A stretch of 64,000 nt of DNA from NCBI RefSeq assembly GCF_037094685.1, contig NZ_CP146614.1, positions 3,658,001-3,722,000 on the forward strand. Reading direction: 5' to 3'. This DNA comes from Massilia sp. METH4. Lineage in GTDB: Bacteria; Pseudomonadota; Gammaproteobacteria; Burkholderiales; Burkholderiaceae_D. This document shows, one piece after another, positions 34,968-43,484 of this stretch (within the stretch, counting starts at the first letter, position 1; every line of letters begins with the position of its first letter). The position numbers and the translations under genes are program-made. Below the pieces are notes generated by a model. That model did no database searches, was not told the DNA's origin, and saw only the letters and a list, made by a program, of their open reading frames with translations.

Positions 34968-35002
34968 TTGCACGGTAATTTGCACGGTAATGCGCACTGT
35001 AA
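34968..35002. repeat. three 12-bp tandem repeats upstream of tolQ
   Basis: TTGCACGGTAA occurs at 34968-34978 and 34980-34990, and a diverged third copy GCGCACTGTAA at 34992-35002, all with 12-bp period. The spacing is just over one helical turn, which would place protein sites on one face of the DNA. No known motif recognised. Confidence 0.55.
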
Positions 35003-35024
35003 CGGACTCCTGCCCGGGCGCCGT

Positions 35025-35432
35025 TCACGCCACATAGGCGCGCATGCGTTCGGCCGCGGCATCGGGCACCGCGCGCGGCCTCAACGCCGAGTCGACGCAG
35101 CCCACCTTCACGTGGGCCGTGTTGAGCAGGGTCGTGCCGCGCCACGCCTGCTGCCGGAACACGACGGAGGCGCGGCCAAGCTTCTCGATAACTAGTGTTA
35201 ATGATAGAGCATCGTCCAGTTTGGCCGGCGCATGATAGTCCGCGCTGACATTCTTCACCACGAACATGGCATCGTGCTCTTCCAGCAGCACCTGCTGGCC
35301 GATACCGATCGCGCGCAGCCATTCGGTACGGGCGCGTTCAAAGAACTTCAGGTAATTGGCGTAATAGACGATGCCGCCCGCGTCCGTGTCCTCGTAATAG
35401 ACACGGACTTCCCAGGTGAACTCTGAAGACAT
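35025..35432 (-). CDS. ybgC: Tol-associated acyl-CoA thioesterase YbgC
   Basis: 135-aa hot-dog-fold thioesterase. The 4-hydroxybenzoyl-CoA thioesterase motif Y-E-D-T-D-A-G-G-I-V-Y-Y-A-N-Y-L contains the catalytic Asp. It hydrolyses short acyl-CoA or acyl-ACP and is usually the first gene of the tol-pal operon, as here. The ATG at 35432 gives the standard N-terminus M-S-S-E-F-T-W; the open frame extends 11 codons further upstream with no ribosome site. Confidence 0.94.
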   Translation of the reverse strand: MSSEFTWEVRVYYEDTDAGGIVYYANYLKFFERARTEWLRAIGIGQQVLLEEHDAMFVVKNVSADYHAPAKLDDALSLTLVIEKLGRASVVFRQQAWRGTTLLNTAHVKVGCVDSALRPRAVPDAAAERMRAYVA

Positions 35433-35596
35433 GGTGAGATTGCTACAAGTGTTATTGGGCAACATTCTACGCCATTTGGCATGAAACGTTGCTAAAAGTT
35501 TGCTGACGGTATGTCAAGCTGATCAGTTAAACAAATTCGCCGCGCCCGACCAATACTTGTAACATTCGCTTACGAATCTTTCGCGTCGGTAATTTC

Positions 35597-36346
35597 TTAC
35601 GACGCACGCTTGATCGCCAGCGGCCCGGCGGCCTGGCAGGTCGGCATCATCTCGATCATGTTGATGTTCACATGCGGCGGCAGGGTGGCGATCCAGTACG
35701 CGGTGGCAGCGATATCGTCCGCCGTCAGCGGCGTGGTGCCTTCATAAACCTTGGCGGCCGCCGCATCGTCGCCCTTCAGGCGCACGTTCGAGAACTCCGT
35801 GCCGCCGCACAGGCCCGGCGCGATATTGGTCGCGCGCACGCCCGTGCCGACGAGGTCCGCGCGCAGGTTCAGCGTGAACTGGTCGACGAAGGCCTTGGTG
35901 GCGCCATACACATTCCCGCCCGGGTAGGGGAAGCGGCCGGCCACGGAGCCGATGTTGATGATCAGGCCGCTATTGCGTTCCACCATGCCCGGCAGCACGG
36001 CGCGGGTCATCGTCACCAGGCCCGTGCAATTGGTCGCGATCATCGTTTCCCAGTCTTCCAGCTGCGCCTCGTGCGCCGGCTTGATGCCGAGGGCGAGGCC
36101 GGCGTTGTTGACCAGCACGTCGATCTCGCGCCAGCCCGCGGGCAGCGCCTGGAGCGCGGCGTGGATGCCGGCCTTGTCGGTCACATCCAGCGGCACGGTG
36201 CGCACGTTGGGGCCGAGTTCGCCGGCCAGCGCTTCCAGCCGGTCGGCGCGGCGGCCGGCGATCAGCACGCGGTGGCCATTCGTGGCGAAGATGCGCGCCA
36301 TCGCGGCGCCGAAGCCGGCGGTTGCGCCGGTGATGAAGACGATCAT
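35597..36346 (-). CDS. short-chain dehydrogenase/reductase (YdfG-like)
   Basis: 249-aa NADP-dependent SDR. The cofactor loop T-G-A-T-A-G-F-G is at residues 6-13, N-N-A-G-L-A follows strand 4, and the active-site Ser-Tyr-Lys is in G-S-V-A-G...Y-G-A-T-K. Overall it resembles YdfG (3-hydroxy acid/serine dehydrogenase), including the C-terminal P-P-H-V-N-I-N-M-I-E-M-M. The substrate is likely a small beta-hydroxy acid but is not proven. The ATG at 36346 starts the protein one residue before the first strand (M-I-V-F-I-T-G). Confidence 0.88.
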   Translation of the reverse strand: MIVFITGATAGFGAAMARIFATNGHRVLIAGRRADRLEALAGELGPNVRTVPLDVTDKAGIHAALQALPAGWREIDVLVNNAGLALGIKPAHEAQLEDWETMIATNCTGLVTMTRAVLPGMVERNSGLIINIGSVAGRFPYPGGNVYGATKAFVDQFTLNLRADLVGTGVRATNIAPGLCGGTEFSNVRLKGDDAAAAKVYEGTTPLTADDIAATAYWIATLPPHVNINMIEMMPTCQAAGPLAIKRAS

Positions 36347-36380
36347 GGACGTTTTTCCCAAAGTGCGGTTGCGCGGAAAT

Positions 36381-36449
36381 TTAACCCAGAAGCAAATTCT
36401 GGGGCCAGACCCTTTTGGGTCTGATCCCGGCTTCTGCCGTTGGGGTTAA
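36381..36449. repeat. nested imperfect palindrome (dispersed repeat)
   Basis: Three nested arms: TTAACCC with GGGGTTAA on the outside, AGAAGC with GCTTCT inside, and CAGACCC TTTT GGGTCTG at the centre. The core resembles the GGGGTCTGACCCC palindromes at 95 and 58622. No open frame or transposase is associated. Confidence 0.7.
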
Positions 36450-36555
36450 ACAAGGTAGAGGCATCGAAGCCGGCAAACCCAAAGATTGTAGCCGAAACGA
36501 CAGTGTTGTGGTCGCGCTACCAACGCCGTCGTCTTGAGAACGGCAAGCTGTTTCC

Positions 36556-36584
36556 TTGCCCAGACTCTGCACATCACATACAAT
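36556..36584 (+). promoter_or_regulatory. glyA promoter
   Basis: TTGCCC (36556-36561) and TACAAT (36579-36584) with a 17-bp spacer. The expected start near 36591 is about 10 bases before the ZTP aptamer. Confidence 0.65.
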
Positions 36585-36600
36585 CTCGGCTCCATTTATG

Positions 36601-36717
36601 TCTCACGTAACTGGCGAAAAGCGGCAATGCCGTCGGCATGATCGTCGGCAAATACGCGAAAGGTGGGTATCCACCGGGGAACGTGGGATGTCTCAACGCC
36701 GTTCGCCTGGGCAGCCT
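36601..36717 (+). ncRNA. ZTP (pfl-type) riboswitch upstream of glyA
   Basis: The left half has CACGTAACTGGCG, a lower stem closed by GGGGAACGTG and an inner hairpin GGTGG-GTAT-CCACC. The right half ends in the nearly invariant CGCCTGGGCA (36704-36713), the pseudoknot/hairpin of the ZTP class. These RNAs sense the folate-stress signal ZTP/ZMP and commonly control glyA, purH and folD. The glyA start is about 100 bases further on. The region between holds GC-rich hairpins (GCGCGGATGCACGCGC; CCGGGCTGCC..) that could form the expression platform. An in-frame upstream extension of glyA through this RNA is not coding. Confidence 0.85.
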
Positions 36718-36814
36718 CGATGGAATCGCGCGGATGCACGCGCGACCGGGCTGCCTTTGGCCACCCGGCCCGCGTCATTCGATCCTATCTGCCAGTCCTA
36801 ATCGGAGTTATTTC

Positions 36815-38059
36815 ATGTTCGCAAAAGATCACACCCTCGCCTCCATCGACCCGGAACTGTTCGGCGCCATCCAGAGCGAGAACAAGCGCCAGCACGACCA
36901 CATCGAGCTGATCGCGTCGGAGAACTACACCTCGCCGGCCGTGATGGAAGCGCAGGGCTCGCAACTGACGAATAAATACGCGGAAGGCTATCCGGGCAAG
37001 CGCTACTACGGCGGTTGCGAATACGTGGACGTGGTGGAACAGCTGGCGATCGACCGCGTCAAGCAGCTGTTCGGCGCGGAAGCCGCCAACGTGCAGCCGA
37101 ACTCCGGTTCGCAGGCGAACCAGGGCGTGTTCTTCGCCGTGCTCAAGCCGGGCGACACGATCATGGGCATGTCGCTGGCCGAAGGCGGCCACCTGACGCA
37201 CGGCATGGGCCTGAACATGTCCGGCAAGTGGTTCAACGTGGTGTCCTACGGCCTGACCGCCGAGGAAGACATCGACTACGCCGCCATGGAAAAGCTGGCC
37301 AACGAGCACAAGCCGAAGCTGATCATCGCCGGCGCCTCGGCCTTCTCGAAGAAGATCGACTTCGAACGCTTCGCCGCCGTGGCCAAGGCCGTCGGCGCCT
37401 ACTTCATGGTCGACATGGCCCACTACGCCGGCCTGATCGCCGCCGGCCTGTACCCGAACCCGGTGCCGCACGCCGACTTCGTCACGTCCACCACGCACAA
37501 GTCGCTGCGCGGCCCGCGCGGCGGCATCATCCTGATGAAGGCCGAGCACGAGAAGATCATCAACTCGGCGATCTTCCCCGGCATCCAGGGCGGCCCGCTG
37601 ATGCACGTAATCGCAGGCAAGGCGGTGGCGTTCAAGGAAGCGCTGTCCGATGAGTTCAAGGCCTACCAGCAGCAGGTGGTCAAGAACGCCGACGTGCTGG
37701 CCAAGACGCTGATCAAGCGCGGCCTGCGCATCGTCTCCGGCGGCACCGAGTCGCACGTGTTCCTGGTGGACCTGCGCGCCAAGAACCTGACCGGCAAGGA
37801 AGCCGAGGCGATCCTGGGTTCGGCCCACATCACCTGCAACAAGAACGGCATTCCGAACGACCCGCAAAAGCCGTTCGTCACCTCCGGCATCCGCCTGGGC
37901 AGCCCGGCGATGACCACCCGCGGCTTCAAGGAAGCCGAGGCCGAAGAGGTCGGCAACCTGATCGCCGACGTGCTGGACAACCCGCATGACGCCGCCACGA
38001 TCGAACGCGTGAAGGCCGCCGTGAAGGTCCTGGCCGACAAGTTCCCGGTTTACGCGTAA
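36815..38059 (+). CDS. glyA: serine hydroxymethyltransferase
   Basis: 414-aa PLP enzyme that interconverts serine plus tetrahydrofolate with glycine plus methylene-THF, the main source of one-carbon units. The N-terminal [17 protein letters not shown] and the PLP-lysine in S-T-T-H-K-S-L-R-G (Lys229) are diagnostic. GGAG is 8 bases before the ATG. Control by the ZTP riboswitch just upstream fits, since ZTP rises when 10-formyl-THF is short. The transcript ends at the strong terminator after the stop. Confidence 0.98.
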   Translation: MFAKDHTLASIDPELFGAIQSENKRQHDHIELIASENYTSPAVMEAQGSQLTNKYAEGYPGKRYYGGCEYVDVVEQLAIDRVKQLFGAEAANVQPNSGSQANQGVFFAVLKPGDTIMGMSLAEGGHLTHGMGLNMSGKWFNVVSYGLTAEEDIDYAAMEKLANEHKPKLIIAGASAFSKKIDFERFAAVAKAVGAYFMVDMAHYAGLIAAGLYPNPVPHADFVTSTTHKSLRGPRGGIILMKAEHEKIINSAIFPGIQGGPLMHVIAGKAVAFKEALSDEFKAYQQQVVKNADVLAKTLIKRGLRIVSGGTESHVFLVDLRAKNLTGKEAEAILGSAHITCNKNGIPNDPQKPFVTSGIRLGSPAMTTRGFKEAEAEEVGNLIADVLDNPHDAATIERVKAAVKVLADKFPVYA

Positions 38060-38081
38060 TCGGCACATTGCTACTATCGGG

Positions 38082-38111
38082 GCGCCGGGCTGCAAAGCCC
38101 GGCGCTTTTTT
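38082..38111 (+). terminator. glyA terminator
   Basis: 10-bp stem GCGCCGGGCT / AGCCCGGCGC, GCAA loop, six T. It lies just before the nrdR start, so nrdR must use read-through or its own promoter. Confidence 0.9.
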
Positions 38112-38131
38112 CATCCTCATTCCATCACCAC

Positions 38132-38599
38132 ATGAAATGTCCGTTCTGCCAGCATGATGAAATCCACGTCCTCGATACGCGCGTATCGGAGGAGGGGGAT
38201 GCGATCAAGCGCCGGCGGCGCTGCGGCAGGTGCGACAAGCGTTTCACCACGTACGAGCGGATTGAACTTTCGATGCCGTTCGTGGTCAAAAAGAACGGCA
38301 GCCGGATGGAGTACTCCGAAGCAAAATTGCGCGGCAGCCTGATGCTCGCGCTGCGCAAGCGGCCGGTGGCCGCCGCCGCGGTCGACGACGCGGTAAAGGC
38401 GATCGAGGAAAAACTGCTCACCAGCGGCAAGCGCGAAGTCGATTCGAATTACATCGGCGAGCTGGTGATGGCCGAGCTGAAGCGGCTCGACAAGGTTGCG
38501 TATATCCGCTTCGCCTCCGTCTACAAGAATTTCGAGGACCTGGCCGAATTCCAGGATGCGATCGAGGAAGCCGGCCAGGAGCGTAAGCGGCAGGACTAG
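38132..38599 (+). CDS. nrdR: transcriptional repressor NrdR
   Basis: 155-aa regulator of ribonucleotide reductase genes. The zinc ribbon uses Cys3, Cys6, Cys31 and Cys34 (K-C-P-F-C...[16 protein letters not shown]), followed by the ATP-cone (about 49-139) that senses ATP/dATP. Length and sequence are standard. glyA-nrdR proximity is common in proteobacteria. Confidence 0.97.
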   Translation: MKCPFCQHDEIHVLDTRVSEEGDAIKRRRRCGRCDKRFTTYERIELSMPFVVKKNGSRMEYSEAKLRGSLMLALRKRPVAAAAVDDAVKAIEEKLLTSGKREVDSNYIGELVMAELKRLDKVAYIRFASVYKNFEDLAEFQDAIEEAGQERKRQD

Positions 38600-38606
38600 A
38601 AGTAAC

Positions 38607-38654
38607 GCCGCACAGCCGGCGCGGCAGGAGTAGTGCCGCACAGCCGGCGCGGCA
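38607..38654. repeat. two 20-bp direct repeats after nrdR
   Basis: GCCGCACAGCCGGCGCGGCA occurs at 38607-38626 and again at 38635-38654, period 28 bp. Each copy can fold (GCCGC...GCGGC). They fall in the 249-bp gap between nrdR and the pilin operon, where no gene or clear promoter was found. Confidence 0.75.
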
Positions 38655-38848
38655 ACGCCGCCGGGGGCGTCGCAGCCCGTCACTATCATCTTTCACCTCG
38701 GACGTGGTCGCTTTTGACTGCGTTTCCTGCGCTGGCGCAAGTCTCCACGGAAATTGTTGAGCTAAGCCGCTCGAGCTTGAGCAGCCACAACCGCCCCGCG
38801 CCGCTGCCGGCTAACTTGTACGGCAATGTCGATGGGGGGAGGTTGCCG

Positions 38849-39382
38849 ATGCGCCATGTTGCCGGGTTCGCCTTGATGGAAGTGCTGGTCGCCGTCTTCG
38901 TGCTGGCCTTGGGCCTGGTGGGCGGCATGGCGATGCAATTGCATGCGATGCGCGCGCGGCACGAATCGGCGCTGCTTTCCGCGGCATTGCAGATCGCCGT
39001 GGCAATGGCCGACCGCATGCGCGCCAATGCCGGGCAGGTGCCGGTCTTTTACCTCGACGTCGACTACGACGCGCAGGCTGCAACAGGTCCGGCCGCGCTG
39101 GACAACCCCTGTACGGCCGATTCCTGCAACCCGGCCCAAGTGGCGCAAGCCGATATCCACGAACTGCAAAGGCAGGTCCGCACGCAGTTGCCTGCCGGGC
39201 GGGCACGGGTATGCCGCGATGCGCAGCTATACGAAGCAGGCCGCATGCGCTGGGAATGCAGCGGCGCGCCGGGCGACCCCGTCGTCGTCAAGATCGGTTG
39301 GCGCGGCAAGCGGGCGGACGGCACGCCGGAGCGCCGCGAAACACCGGGCGTGGCTGTCACGGTGGCCGGGGTGGGGCAATGA
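38849..39382 (+). CDS. pilV: type IV pilus minor pilin PilV
   Basis: 177 aa. Prepilin signal with cleavage at G-F in M-R-H-V-A-G-F-A-L-M-E-V and Glu5 of the mature protein, then the hydrophobic assembly helix. The four Cys in N-P-C-T-A-D-S-C-N-P and V-C-R-D...W-E-C are typical of the PilV C-domain. GGGGGAGG precedes the ATG at 38849. It is the first gene of a six-gene minor-pilin operon whose members overlap by a few bases. The minor pilins prime pilus assembly together with PilY1. Confidence 0.88.
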   Translation: MRHVAGFALMEVLVAVFVLALGLVGGMAMQLHAMRARHESALLSAALQIAVAMADRMRANAGQVPVFYLDVDYDAQAATGPAALDNPCTADSCNPAQVAQADIHELQRQVRTQLPAGRARVCRDAQLYEAGRMRWECSGAPGDPVVVKIGWRGKRADGTPERRETPGVAVTVAGVGQ

Positions 39383-40296
39383 GGGCGCCAGGCCGCCAGG
39401 GCGGCATCGGCCTTGCCGAGATGCTGGTCGCATTGGGGCTTGGGCTCGTCGTCGCGCTGGCGGCGGCGGCGATGCTGCTGGTCGCCAACGGCGACTTCGC
39501 GCAGCATGCGGCCAGCGCCCGGATCGACGATGGCGGGCGCTATGCGCTGGAGCTGGTCGGGCAGGCGCTGCGCCAGGCCGCCTGGACTGACCTCGATGCG
39601 GGCACACCGCCGCCCGACGGCGATGCCGCCATCGCCGGGCTCGACAACCGCACATTGCCGCGCATGGCGGCCGGCATGGAGGAGGCGTCGCCGGCCCGTA
39701 CCCTGCATGGCAGCGACGTGCTTGCCATTCGCTTCGCCGGGTCGGGCACCGACGGCGGCGATGGCTCGATCGTCGACTGTGCCGGCTTCACGGTCGGCGC
39801 TGGAGAAGCCGGCTGGAGCATCTTCTACGTCGGCACCGCCGGCGACGGCGAGACGGAATTGCGCTGCAAGTACCGAGGAAACTCGGGCGCCTGGAATGCC
39901 GATGCCATCGTGCGCGGCGTCGATTCCTTCCAGGTGCTGTACGGCCTGGATACCGATGCCGATGGCATTCCGAACCGCTACCTGAACGCCACTGCCGTGC
40001 ACGCGCTCGATGCGGCGCTGCCGCTGTCCGGTGCGACGCACCAGGAGCGGGCACTGGACCTGCGCCGCAAGACGCACTGGAAAAGGATCGTCGCCGTGCG
40101 GGCCGCCTTGTTGCTGCACGGCGAGGCGCGCTCGCGCGCCGGTTCGCTGCCGGTGCGCTGGCAACTGTTCGGCGGCCGCGTGGACCCGGACGATCCCGGC
40201 ACGCTGGTCGACGAAGCCGCGATGCCCGAGCCCCTGCGGCTGCGCGCGCGACGCCTGTTCGACACGGTGGTGCTGCTGCGGAACCGGGACGGTTGA
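39379..40296 (+). CDS. pilW: type IV pilus minor pilin PilW
   Basis: 305 aa. The prepilin motif G-G-I-G-L-A-E-M-L-V-A-L-G-L has the cleavage Gly and Glu5, and a long C-terminal domain with two Cys (I-V-D-C, L-R-C) follows. The ATG overlaps the pilV stop as ATGA, so translation is coupled. Larger than average for a pilin, as usual for PilW. It joins PilV, PilX and PilE in the tip-priming complex. Confidence 0.87.
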   Translation: MRAPGRQGGIGLAEMLVALGLGLVVALAAAAMLLVANGDFAQHAASARIDDGGRYALELVGQALRQAAWTDLDAGTPPPDGDAAIAGLDNRTLPRMAAGMEEASPARTLHGSDVLAIRFAGSGTDGGDGSIVDCAGFTVGAGEAGWSIFYVGTAGDGETELRCKYRGNSGAWNADAIVRGVDSFQVLYGLDTDADGIPNRYLNATAVHALDAALPLSGATHQERALDLRRKTHWKRIVAVRAALLLHGEARSRAGSLPVRWQLFGGRVDPDDPGTLVDEAAMPEPLRLRARRLFDTVVLLRNRDG

Positions 40297-40298
40297 CG

Positions 40299-40862
40299 AT
40301 GTGCCGGCGGCAGGACGGCATCGCGCTGGTCGTGACGCTCGTGATGCTGGTGGCCGTGCTGATGCTGGCCGCCAGCGCGGCGGGATTGGCCCTGATGGGA
40401 GAGAAGGCGGCACGCGCCGGGCGGGACCGGCAGGTGGCGCTGCAAGCTGCGGAGGATGCGCTGATGGATGCGGAACGCGATATCGAGGAAGCGGGGGCCG
40501 ACCGGGCCGCCTTGCTGGCCGGGCCGGCGGCGTTCGGCCCCGGCTGCGGCACCGGCGCGGCCCTTGGCCTGTGCGGCCCGGCCGGCGATGGGGCGCCGCC
40601 GGCGTGGCAAGCGGTCGACCTGGCGGCGGAAGGCGCCAGCGTGCCGCTCGGCCATTTCACGGGCGCGGCGATGCAGACGGGGGAGGGCGCGCTGCCCATG
40701 CGGCGCCCGCGCTACATCATCGAACGGCAGCCCTACCGTCGCGCGGGCGAGGAGGCCGGCGGCATGCCGCGCTATTACTATCGCGTGACCGCGATCGGCT
40801 TCGGCAACCGCGAAGGCACGCAGGTCGTGCTGCAATCGGCCTGGCGCCGGCCCGGCGATTGA
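40299..40862 (+). CDS. pilX: type IV pilus assembly protein PilX
   Basis: 187 aa. The N-terminus R-R-Q-D-G-I-A-L-V-V-T-L-V-M-L is the PilX type, where the usual Glu5 is absent, and a helix and small C-domain with two Cys follow. A TTG overlapping the pilW stop could add two residues; the ATG at 40299 is preferred. The next gene begins 10 bp after the stop. Confidence 0.83.
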   Translation: MCRRQDGIALVVTLVMLVAVLMLAASAAGLALMGEKAARAGRDRQVALQAAEDALMDAERDIEEAGADRAALLAGPAAFGPGCGTGAALGLCGPAGDGAPPAWQAVDLAAEGASVPLGHFTGAAMQTGEGALPMRRPRYIIERQPYRRAGEEAGGMPRYYYRVTAIGFGNREGTQVVLQSAWRRPGD

Positions 40863-40872
40863 TGGAGGGACG

Positions 40873-43026
40873 ATGGAAAGGTCCAGCCATGCATCGTCGC
40901 GCTGCCGCCGCACGAACGGCCGCGCCATGCCATTCTTCGCACCCGGCCTGGCGCTGGGCCTTTGCTGCGCCACGGCCCTGGCGCCGGCCGCTTCCGGTCC
41001 GCCGGCCATCGTCATCGACGGCCAGGCCGCGGCGCTGGCCTGCGCCACCGACCGCCCTGTGCACGGGGCCGCGCTGGCCGTTGCCGGAACGGGATCGCCG
41101 CCGGCAGCGGGGAGCCTGTTCCGCGTCTCGTACGACTTCGCAAGCGGCAGCGGCACGCTGACCCGTACCCCGCTGAGCCGGGGCGAGGCGGGCGGTGCCA
41201 CGCCCGTGTGGGATGCAGCGGCCGTCCTTGCCGGCACGCCGCCCGCGCGGCGCCGCATCTACACCATGCAGGCCGACGGCAGCACGGCGCCGTTCGAGTG
41301 GGACAGCCTGGCGCCATCGCAGCAGGCTGTCCTGGACCTGCCGCCCGGCGGGGGCGCCGCCGACGGCCTCGGGCCGGCCCGCCTGGCGTGGCTGCGTGGC
41401 GAACGCGCGCTCGAGGGTACGACGTTCCGCCGCCGCGCCGGCCTGCTGGGCGACTCGGTGCACGGCGCGCCTCTCTACATCGGGGCGGGCGCCAACCGGC
41501 ATGCCGACATCGCGTATTCGGCCTTTTACCGGGGCACCGAGCGCCGCACCCCGGCCGTGTACCTGGGGGCGAACGACGGCATGCTGCATGCGTTCGACGC
41601 CGCCACGGGCAGCGAGTTGTTCGCCTATGCGCCGGCGATGCTGGTGCCGGCACTGAGCGCCTTGCCTGCTCCAGACTACACGCACCGCGCATATGTCGAC
41701 GGGCCGCTGGCTGCCGGCGAAGCCTTCATCGGCGGCGCCTGGCGCAGCGTGCTGGTGGGTTCTCCCGGCGCCGGCGCCCAGGGCTTGTTCGCGCTCGATG
41801 TCACCGATCCCGCCGCGTTCGATGGCGGCCTGGGCGTACTCTGGGAATTCACCGACCGCGACGATGTTGCCATGGGAAATGTGATGCAGCCGGCACAGGT
41901 GGCGCGGCTGAAGCTGCGCATGCGCGGCGACACGCCCGTGTACCGCGATTTCGCCGTGACGGGCAATGGCTTGAACAGCCATGCTGCCGATGCCGCGCAG
42001 GGCGAGGCGAACGGCGCCCTGTTCCTGCTCGCGCTGGACAAGCCGCCCGCCGAGCGCTGGCGGATCGACACCAATTACTACCGCCTCGACACGCCGCCGG
42101 GCGACCCGGCGCGCCCCGGCGGACTGGCAGCGCCCGCGCTGGTGACGAACGAGGAAGGCGTGCTGCGCCATGCGTATGCCGGCGACCTCCAGGGAAGGTT
42201 GTGGCGTTTCGACTTTACCCGCCACGCGCCATGGCGCGGCAATCCCCGCCTGCAACCCGTATTCATGGCGCGTGACGGGGCGGGCCGGCCGCAGCCGATC
42301 ACGCAGCCGCCGCGGATCGTGCACGCGCAAGGCGGCGGGTACCTGCTGCTGTTCGGGACCGGCAGCCTGTATGGCCGGGCCGAGCGCGACCCGGCGGGCT
42401 TCGCGCCGCAATCGTATTACGCGGTGCACGACGATCCGGCGGCACCGGCACGCCCTGCGCCGCTGGAGCGGAGCGACCTGGCCGAACGATACGTCGAAGG
42501 CGAGGCAGCGGATGCGCGGTTCACGGTCCTCGGCCGGCAAGCCACGGCCGGTTCCGGTCGGCGGTACAAGGGCTGGTACCTGGATTTCCCGGCGGGCGGC
42601 ACGACCGGCGAGCGCAGCGTTGCGCCCGGCGCGCTGGCGGACGGCAAGCTCGTCTTCACCACGGTCGTACCCGGCAGGGACCGCTGCGCGCCCAGCGCCA
42701 GCCGCCGCTATGTGCTGGATGCATTGACCGGCTTGCCGGTCAATGCCGGCGGCAGCGTGCTGGCGCGCGGCCTGACGGGCGTACTCGTGCCAGACGTCGT
42801 CCACGGCGCTCCGTTGCTGCTGCCCGGCCCACGCAGGCCCATGGCGCGCGAGCCGACCGGCCGGGTACGCGTGACGCGCGAGACGGCGATCCTGCATGCC
42901 GGCACGGCGGCCGAAGTCGACGGCGGCGTCAGCGGGGCTAGCTGGCCTGCCGGCCGCCTGTCGTGGCGCGAGGTGGCGAACTGGCGGCAATTGCATCGCG
43001 CGGCGGTGCCGGGAGGACGGCCATGA
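40873..43026 (+). CDS. pilY1: short PilY1-like pilus tip protein lacking the vWA domain
   Basis: 717 aa, clearly shorter than standard PilY1 (over 1000 aa). After a signal region (L-A-L-G-L-C-C-A-T-A-L-A-P-A-A-S-G) there is no von Willebrand A domain. The C-terminal beta-propeller is present: G-D-S-V-H-G-A-P-L-Y, V-Y-L-G-A-N-D-G-M-L-H-A-F-D and Y-A-G-D-L-Q-G-R-L-W-R-F-D are PilY1 signatures. In typical PilY1 an Asp-rich loop (D-x-N-x-D-G) just before Y-A-G-D-L binds calcium; here, near residues 421-445, it reads T-N-E-E-G-V-L-R-H, so the site looks lost. It overlaps pilE by four bases. Confidence 0.85.
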   Translation: MERSSHASSRCRRTNGRAMPFFAPGLALGLCCATALAPAASGPPAIVIDGQAAALACATDRPVHGAALAVAGTGSPPAAGSLFRVSYDFASGSGTLTRTPLSRGEAGGATPVWDAAAVLAGTPPARRRIYTMQADGSTAPFEWDSLAPSQQAVLDLPPGGGAADGLGPARLAWLRGERALEGTTFRRRAGLLGDSVHGAPLYIGAGANRHADIAYSAFYRGTERRTPAVYLGANDGMLHAFDAATGSELFAYAPAMLVPALSALPAPDYTHRAYVDGPLAAGEAFIGGAWRSVLVGSPGAGAQGLFALDVTDPAAFDGGLGVLWEFTDRDDVAMGNVMQPAQVARLKLRMRGDTPVYRDFAVTGNGLNSHAADAAQGEANGALFLLALDKPPAERWRIDTNYYRLDTPPGDPARPGGLAAPALVTNEEGVLRHAYAGDLQGRLWRFDFTRHAPWRGNPRLQPVFMARDGAGRPQPITQPPRIVHAQGGGYLLLFGTGSLYGRAERDPAGFAPQSYYAVHDDPAAPARPAPLERSDLAERYVEGEAADARFTVLGRQATAGSGRRYKGWYLDFPAGGTTGERSVAPGALADGKLVFTTVVPGRDRCAPSASRRYVLDALTGLPVNAGGSVLARGLTGVLVPDVVHGAPLLLPGPRRPMAREPTGRVRVTRETAILHAGTAAEVDGGVSGASWPAGRLSWREVANWRQLHRAAVPGGRP

Positions 43027-43484
43027 AACGCATGCGGCACGGCAGCCGGGGTTTCACCCTCATCGAACTCATGGTCGTGGTGGCGCTCGTCGGCGTGCTG
43101 GCCGCGCTGGCCTATCCCGGCTATCGCCAGCACGTGGTACACGCCAGGCGTACCGAGGCGCAGGTGGCCTTGCAGGCGCTGATGCAGCAGCAGGAACGCT
43201 ACTTCACGCAGCACAATCGCTACATCGCCTTCGGTGCCGGGGCTGATACGGCCGACGCGCGGCTGTTCCGCTGGTGGTCCGGCACCAGTGCCGCCACGAG
43301 CGCCTATGAAATCGAAGGCAAGGCTTGCGACGGCGAAGACATCGCCGATTGCGTGCAACTGATCGCCACCCCCGGCACCACCCGGGTGGGCCGCCGCTTC
43401 CAGGACCCGTCATGCGACCGCCTGATCCTCACCAGCACCGGCCTGCACCTGGCCAGCGGCCCGGCCACCCGCTGCTGGCACTGA
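43023..43484 (+). CDS. pilE: type IV pilus minor pilin PilE
   Basis: 153 aa with a classic prepilin signal R-G-F-T-L-I-E-L-M-V-V-V-A-L-V-G and the conserved P-G-Y-R-Q-H-V-V-H-A-R-R-T-E-A. The C-terminal disulfide pair (D-P-S-C, T-R-C-W) is present. The ATG overlaps the pilY1 stop as ATGA. It is the minor pilin usually next to pilY1, not the major subunit. Confidence 0.88.
   Translation: MKRMRHGSRGFTLIELMVVVALVGVLAALAYPGYRQHVVHARRTEAQVALQALMQQQERYFTQHNRYIAFGAGADTADARLFRWWSGTSAATSAYEIEGKACDGEDIADCVQLIATPGTTRVGRRFQDPSCDRLILTSTGLHLASGPATRCWH

Noticed and set aside
36638..36814. N-terminal extension of glyA
   Set aside because: The extension runs through the ZTP riboswitch. The normal SHMT N-terminus begins at 36815 after GGAG.
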